9,331 nucleotides of DNA from JAAYZK01 sp964535025 (GTDB lineage Bacteria; Planctomycetota; Phycisphaerae; SM23-33; FEN-1343): NCBI GenBank assembly GCA_964535025.1, contig CAZHRW010000246.1, positions 1 through 9,331 on the forward strand. Reading direction: 5' to 3'. Position 1 is the first letter of the stretch. Each line of letters opens with the position of its first letter. A program made the translations under genes and the position numbers. Below are positions 5,690-9,331 of the stretch, in pieces. Below the pieces are notes generated by a model. That model searched no databases. It was not told the DNA's origin and saw only the letters and a list, made by a program, of their open reading frames with translations.

Positions 5690-6219
5690 CAGTCGTCGTC
5701 GGGTGTTTGGTTGGGTCGGGGCGGGAGGAACATGACGGTGGCGAGGACGAGCAGCAGGCCCGACAGCAGGAGCAGGCCCCGGCGGGTCGTGGGGCGCTGG
5801 ACGCGGCGGCCGAGCGTCGCGACCGTCGGCGACGGCGGGCGCGGCGGGGTGAGTTGAGCCTTGATGGCCTCGACGGCGGACGGGTCGGCGGGGACGTCGT
5901 CGAGGGCGTAGGTCGCCTCGCCGGGACGGCGGTAGTTCCGCTGGGCCATGAGCAGCCGCTCGGTCTGGAGCGGGTCGGTCTTGACCGCGTCGATCAGCGC
6001 GGTGCGGTAGTCGATGAGGCGGTCGAAGAGGGCGGCCTGGTAGGCGAGGGCCTCGCGGTCGGCGCGGGCCCGGTCGAGACGCGCCCAGGCCGGCAGGACG
6101 ACCACCGTGGCGAGGAGGGCCAGGGCCATCCCCGCCACGATGGCGAATCCGAGCAGCCCGCCGAGGCGGCCGAGACGGCCGCCGGCGGTGTCAGCGTCGT
6201 GTCCAGGTGTCGGCGCCAT
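5689..6219 (-). CDS. FtsB/DivIC-like septum formation initiator protein with an extra C-terminal membrane segment
   Basis: A 176-aa membrane protein, probably a divisome component of the FtsB/DivIC family. Family members help recruit and activate septal wall synthesis with FtsL and FtsQ/DivIB. It has a short N-terminus, one membrane segment (about 21-42), then a long charged helix (45-95, coiled-coil-like). The segment VKTDPLQTERLLMAQRNYRR followed by PGEATYAL (79-106) matches the DivIC-domain pattern KxDPxxxERxAR...RPGExxY, including RPGE at 98-101; E. coli FtsB has RPGETFYRL. Unlike standard FtsB (about 100 aa, one membrane pass), it continues through a Pro-rich linker (110-140) into a second hydrophobic segment (148-164) and an acidic tail. 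The ATG at 6219 lies inside the 3' end of eno (29-bp overlap), implying translational coupling. GGGAG lies about 12 nt upstream of it. An eno-ftsB order is known in many proteobacteria, which supports the call. Confidence 0.75.
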   Translation of the reverse strand: MAPTPGHDADTAGGRLGRLGGLLGFAIVAGMALALLATVVVLPAWARLDRARADREALAYQAALFDRLIDYRTALIDAVKTDPLQTERLLMAQRNYRRPGEATYALDDVPADPSAVEAIKAQLTPPRPPSPTVATLGRRVQRPTTRRGLLLLSGLLLVLATVMFLPPRPNQTPDDD

Positions 6220-7495
6220 AGACGGCCGCGTCTCCCAGTTCCTGCTCGATGCGGAGCAGTTGGTTGTACTTGCACACCCGATCGGTCCGGCTGGCCGAGC
6301 CGGTCTTGATCTGCCCGGTGTTGCAGGCGACGGAGATGTCGGCGATGGTGGCGTCCTCGGTCTCGCCCGAACGGTGCGAGACGACGGCGGCCATGCCGTT
6401 GCGCATCGCCAGTTGGATCGCGTCGAAGGTCTCGGTCAGCGAGCCGATCTGGTTGACCTTGATGAGGATGCTGTTGGCCGAGCCCTCGTCGATCCCGCGG
6501 CGGAGGAACTGGACGTTGGTGACGAGCAGGTCGTCGCCGACGATCTGGATCCTGTCGCCCAGCTTGGCCGTCAACTTCGCCCAGCCGGCCCAGTCGTCCT
6601 CGCCCAAGCCGTCCTCGATCGAGCGGATGGGATACTTGTCGACCCAATCGACCCAGATGTCGATCATCTCGTCGGACGAGAGGATCCGCTTGGGGTCGCT
6701 CTTGAAGAAGCAGTAGCCCTCCTTGCCGGCCTTGCGGGCCTCGCTGGCCAGTTCGCTGGCGGCCGGATCGAGGGCGATCCAGACATCCTCCCCGGGGGTA
6801 TAGCCGGCGGCCTCGATGGCCTTGCAGATCAACTCGGGCGCCTCGTCGTTGCGCTTGAGGGAGGGGGCGTAGCCGCCTTCGTCGCCGACGGCGGTGTTGT
6901 AGCGCTTGTCCTTGAGGACGGCCTTGAGGGCGTGGAAGATCTCGGCGCCCATCCGCAGGCCGTCCGAGAAGGTTTTGGCGCCCCAGGGTTGGACCATGAA
7001 CTCCTGGAAATCGACGGTCCCGTCGGCGTGCTTGCCGCCGTTGAGGATGTTCATCATCGGCACCGGCAGCACGCGGGCGTTGGGCCCGCCGAGGTAGCGG
7101 TACAGCGGCAGGCCGCACGCCTCGGCGGCGGCCTTGGCGACGGCCAGGGAGATGCCCAGGATGGCGTTGGCGCCGAAGTGGCCCTTGTTGGGCGTCCCGT
7201 CGGCGGCGATCATCGCCGCGTCGATCGCGGCCTGATCGACGGCGTCCATGCCGACGACGACGTCGGCCAGGTCGGTGTTGACGAATCCGACGGCCTTGGT
7301 GGTGCCCTTGCCGCCGTAGACGTTCTTATCCCCGTCGCGGAGTTCGACGGCCTCGTTCTCGCCGGTGCTGGCCCCGCTGGGCACCGCCGCCCGCCCCAGC
7401 ACGCCGCACTCGAGCAGCACGTCCACCTCCACGGTCGGGTTGCCCCGGCTGTCGAGAATCTGACGTCCCTGGACGGCTTCAATCCGTGTCGACAT
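6191..7495 (-). CDS. eno: Enolase (phosphopyruvate hydratase)
   Basis: Interconverts 2-phosphoglycerate and phosphoenolpyruvate in glycolysis and gluconeogenesis, in the cytoplasm, with Mg2+ (EC 4.2.1.11). The 434-aa length is typical. Visible sites are the N-terminal RQILDSRGNPTVEV (11-24), the mobile loop SGASTGENEAVELRDGD (40-56), and E206 in GDEGGYAP (catalytic acid). Mg ligands are D243 (ALDPAASE), E294 (SIEDGL) and D321 (VGDDLL). Catalytic K346 lies in the signature ILIKVNQIGSLTET (343-356), then SHRSGETEDATIADISV (373-389) and K397. All key residues are present. AGAGGA lies 7 nt upstream of the ATG, with its own promoter further up. The downstream FtsB-like gene starts inside this gene. 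There is no sign of transfer or damage. Confidence 0.98.
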   Translation of the reverse strand: MSTRIEAVQGRQILDSRGNPTVEVDVLLECGVLGRAAVPSGASTGENEAVELRDGDKNVYGGKGTTKAVGFVNTDLADVVVGMDAVDQAAIDAAMIAADGTPNKGHFGANAILGISLAVAKAAAEACGLPLYRYLGGPNARVLPVPMMNILNGGKHADGTVDFQEFMVQPWGAKTFSDGLRMGAEIFHALKAVLKDKRYNTAVGDEGGYAPSLKRNDEAPELICKAIEAAGYTPGEDVWIALDPAASELASEARKAGKEGYCFFKSDPKRILSSDEMIDIWVDWVDKYPIRSIEDGLGEDDWAGWAKLTAKLGDRIQIVGDDLLVTNVQFLRRGIDEGSANSILIKVNQIGSLTETFDAIQLAMRNGMAAVVSHRSGETEDATIADISVACNTGQIKTGSASRTDRVCKYNQLLRIEQELGDAAVYGADTWTRR

Positions 7496-7519
7496 TGGTT
7501 GGTCCTCTCTGTTGGTATC

Positions 7520-7536
7520 GGAACCCGGCGGGTTCC
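7520..7536. promoter_or_regulatory. Inverted repeat in the eno leader
   Basis: GGAACCC (7520-7526) and GGGTTCC (7530-7536) form a perfect 7-bp inverted repeat around three bases. It lies between the candidate eno promoter and the eno start, roughly 25-40 bases upstream of the ATG. As RNA it would be a tight hairpin above the RBS; as DNA it could be an operator. Function is not shown. Confidence 0.35.
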
Positions 7537-7575
7537 CTCGTTAGTCCTTGTCCCGACGCCCCCGATCGACCGGCC

Positions 7576-7603
7576 ACTATAGCGGCCGCGTCGCCGGATG
7601 CAA
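7576..7603 (-). promoter_or_regulatory. Candidate sigma70 promoter for eno
   Basis: Read on the minus strand, TTGCAT (7603-7598) and TATAGT (7581-7576) are separated by 16 bp. Transcription would start near 7569, about 74 nt upstream of the eno ATG. The weak 5-bp hairpin AGGGG...CCCCT (7603-7619) just upstream, after the end of the preceding gene, has no T-tract on the minus strand and is not a good terminator. Some read-through from that gene is therefore possible. Confidence 0.55.
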
Positions 7604-7635
7604 GGGGAGCGTCGCCCCTGACGGTCCTATCGGCC

Positions 7636-9331
7636 TCAGCACCCGTCGTAGTTCGGTTGGATCGTGCACGTCTTGCAGTGGGGGGCGAGCCGCCGCCGCT
7701 GGACGCCGAACAGGTCGAGGCCCTTGACCAGCGTCGAGGCCGCACGGCCGACGGTGCCCTTGCGGCGGAGCTTGCGGCGGTCCAGCACGGCCCCGAGCCT
7801 GTCGTTGGGCACCGGGCAGCCCCGGGCGCGGTAGGCCATGGCGGGCACCTCGACAATGGATCCGTCTTCGGCGACGACCTTCCGCCGGCAGCCGTGCTGG
7901 TCGACGGCGGGGCAGGGCATGGACATTTCCGCGACGTGGTACGCCGTCGAGTAGACCTGGCTGACGCCCAGGGAGAGGATGTACCCCCCGCCGTGGATGA
8001 GCCGTCCGATCGGGCTGTCGGCCGCCCAGTTGCCCGCGGCGACGTGGCCGGCGCACAGGGCCTCGGCCCCGCCGCCGATCGCCGCGCAGGGGTGGGTCGG
8101 GTGGTCGCTGCGGACCCCGTCGTGCCGGCGGCGGATCGCCTCGCCGAGCTGCCCCGTGCGGCCGGGCGTGGTGGCGATGTTGTAGATCCTCGCGGCGCCG
8201 AAGTTGAACGTGGGGGCCAGCAGCGTGGCTCGCGGGCCGATCACCTCGAGGATCGCGTCGACGACCGTGTCGGCGCCGCCGACGACGTGGCCGATCGACG
8301 AGAGGGAACTGTGGACCATCACGTCCATCCCGCGCCGCAGCCCCAGGGCCTTGAGGTCGGCGACGAGCTGCCGGCGGGTGACCCTCATCTCGGGGCCGAT
8401 CAACTCGACGTAGCCGAGTGCCGCGTGCGCCTCGAAGAACGCCCGCACCTGGGCGATCGTGACGTCGCGGCCATACTCGCAGCGCAGGGCCTCGGCGATG
8501 TCGTCCAGGTCCCGCCGCCCATCGGCCCAGAACAGCGCCCACGGGCGGAGCTTCGTCGCGTCGATCCGCTCGGCGATCGGCGTCGGCGTGTTCTCCCGCC
8601 AGGGCGACAGCGGCGCCAACCGTCGGGGCACGCGGCGGTCGGTCCGCCGCCGTCGCTTGGGCGGCGCGACGGCCGCGGCATGCTCGCCGATCTCGCGCTC
8701 GAAGTCGGCCAGGCGCCCGGCGATCCGGCGCCGGTCGCCGCCCCAGATCCATCGTCCCAGCCGCTCCATCGAGACGTGATGGGCGTCCCGCAGATACTGC
8801 GCTTGGGCCGCGGCGTCATCGGCGCTACGCAGCTTGTCCAGCGCACGGCCGATCCGGCGGGTCTCGTCTCGCGCGAGGGCCAGCAGCTCGGCGTTGCCGG
8901 CGTCGGCGAAGTAATACAGGTAGCCCGCCATGGCCCCTGCGACGCGGGCCAGCCCTGCCGGCGAGAGGTGCTCGGGCGTGTCGGCGGAGGTGTGGTAATG
9001 GCGGTACTGCCGCTTGCCGGGCAGCTCGTGCGTGTTGATCCACGGGCACGGGAAGCCGTACTTCGGGTCCCCGATCAGCGTGTCCATGGTCGAGCGGAAC
9101 GGGCGCCGCTGCACGCGGTACAGCGGCCGTCCGCCGGGGCACTGCATCGCGGCCTTGACGATCGCCGCCCCGGCCGCGTCGACGAAACCGGCCGACATCG
9201 GGATCGTCGCGTGCCAGTTGATCCGCCCGGCGCACAGCTCGGGCTTGACGCCCAGCGAGTCCATGACCACGCCCGCCAGCGGCGGGGCGGGGGGGCCCGC
9301 CCGCCCCGGGGGGGGGGGGGGAGGGGGGAGG
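7636..9331 (-). CDS. M28-type metallopeptidase / winged helix / AAC(3)-type acetyltransferase fusion, N-terminus missing
   Basis: Partial gene running off the right edge. A GTG at 9270 allows 544 residues, but the frame stays open to 9331 and the N-terminal domain is incomplete, so the true start is outside. Numbering is from that GTG. Residues 1-135 resemble the C-terminal half of M28-type peptidases: D68-x-x-Y-GFPCPWI (a possible metal-binding Asp region), then YHTSADTPEHLSPAGLARV (92-110), whose His is the expected last zinc ligand. Residues about 238-291 (FWADGRRDLDDIAEAL) look like a PqqD/winged-helix module. Residues 294-544 match the AAC(3) family: VMVHSSLSSIG (317-327), RSDHPTHPCAAIGGGAEAL (387-405) and STAYHVAEMSMP (441-452), which carries the family's His/Glu. 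It ends in a Cys-rich tail. Many chromosomal AAC(3)-like proteins acetylate cell-surface sugars rather than drugs, so resistance should not be assumed. Confidence 0.75.
   Translation of the reverse strand, partial: LPPPPPPPGRAGPPAPPLAGVVMDSLGVKPELCAGRINWHATIPMSAGFVDAAGAAIVKAAMQCPGGRPLYRVQRRPFRSTMDTLIGDPKYGFPCPWINTHELPGKRQYRHYHTSADTPEHLSPAGLARVAGAMAGYLYYFADAGNAELLALARDETRRIGRALDKLRSADDAAAQAQYLRDAHHVSMERLGRWIWGGDRRRIAGRLADFEREIGEHAAAVAPPKRRRRTDRRVPRRLAPLSPWRENTPTPIAERIDATKLRPWALFWADGRRDLDDIAEALRCEYGRDVTIAQVRAFFEAHAALGYVELIGPEMRVTRRQLVADLKALGLRRGMDVMVHSSLSSIGHVVGGADTVVDAILEVIGPRATLLAPTFNFGAARIYNIATTPGRTGQLGEAIRRRHDGVRSDHPTHPCAAIGGGAEALCAGHVAAGNWAADSPIGRLIHGGGYILSLGVSQVYSTAYHVAEMSMPCPAVDQHGCRRKVVAEDGSIVEVPAMAYRARGCPVPNDRLGAVLDRRKLRRKGTVGRAASTLVKGLDLFGVQRRRLAPHCKTCTIQPNYDGC
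9281..9331. other. Poly-G low-complexity window edge, possible sequence artefact
   Basis: The last ~50 bases are almost only G and C, with an uninterrupted run of 14 G (9308-9321) and another of six (9323-9328). On the coding strand this reads as a proline string, unlike the preceding M28-like protein sequence. Such edges are common at low-quality contig ends. The reading frame from about 9281 onward should not be trusted. Confidence 0.5.

Noticed and set aside
6107..7582. Long plus-strand open frame opposite eno
   Set aside because: Antisense to a complete enolase; the translation is Val/Gly/Asp-rich with no domain, as expected from codon bias.
7636..8400. Aminoglycoside resistance gene
   Set aside because: The AAC(3)-type domain is fused to peptidase-like and winged-helix modules beside eno, with no mobile context. 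Family membership alone does not imply drug acetylation.

Overview
This is a strongly GC-rich bacterial window with G/C at most third codon positions. It looks chromosomal, with a mobile-element scar at its left end. The M28-peptidase-type fusion protein, the cytoplasmic GH29 fucosidase and the general style suggest a Planctomycetota (Phycisphaerae-like) or related environmental bacterium. That placement is an inference from gene style, not from a marker-gene comparison.

Left part (1-1850) is mobile DNA. Positions 1-116 are the 3' end of a group II intron: a 34-nt domain V, then a domain VI hairpin with a GCAA loop and one bulged adenosine, ending in the expected A-Y dinucleotide at 115-116. 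A sigma70-type promoter begins one base past that junction. It reads through a terminator-like hairpin that buries the ribosome binding site of a full-length IS4-family DDE transposase (228-1655). Behind the transposase lie REP-like palindromes built on a GGGGTC(T/A)GACCCC core. A G-rich non-coding stretch with a strong G-quadruplex motif follows, up to about 2110.

Middle part (2113-5689, plus strand). A small orphan membrane-anchored protein (2205-2528) has a consensus -10 box upstream and a clear intrinsic terminator downstream. Next comes a two-gene sugar operon: a xylulokinase of the FGGY family (2784-4331) with a good promoter (TTGCAT-17-TATGAT), and 25 bp later a cytoplasmic GH29 alpha-L-fucosidase (4357-5643). 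The operon ends at a T-tract terminator.

Right part (5689-9331, minus strand). Enolase (eno, 6191-7495) has its own promoter and overlaps by 29 bp a downstream gene for an FtsB/DivIC-type septum-formation protein. That protein carries an extra C-terminal membrane segment not usual in the family. Upstream of eno, and running off the right edge, is a large multidomain protein: the C-terminal half of an M28-type metallopeptidase domain, a winged-helix/PqqD-like segment, and an AAC(3)-type acetyltransferase domain. The last ~50 bases are poly-G and may be a sequencing or assembly artefact.

The most unusual items are the two-membrane-segment FtsB-like protein coupled to enolase, the peptidase/winged-helix/acetyltransferase fusion, and the intron-IS junction with its RBS-sequestering hairpin.
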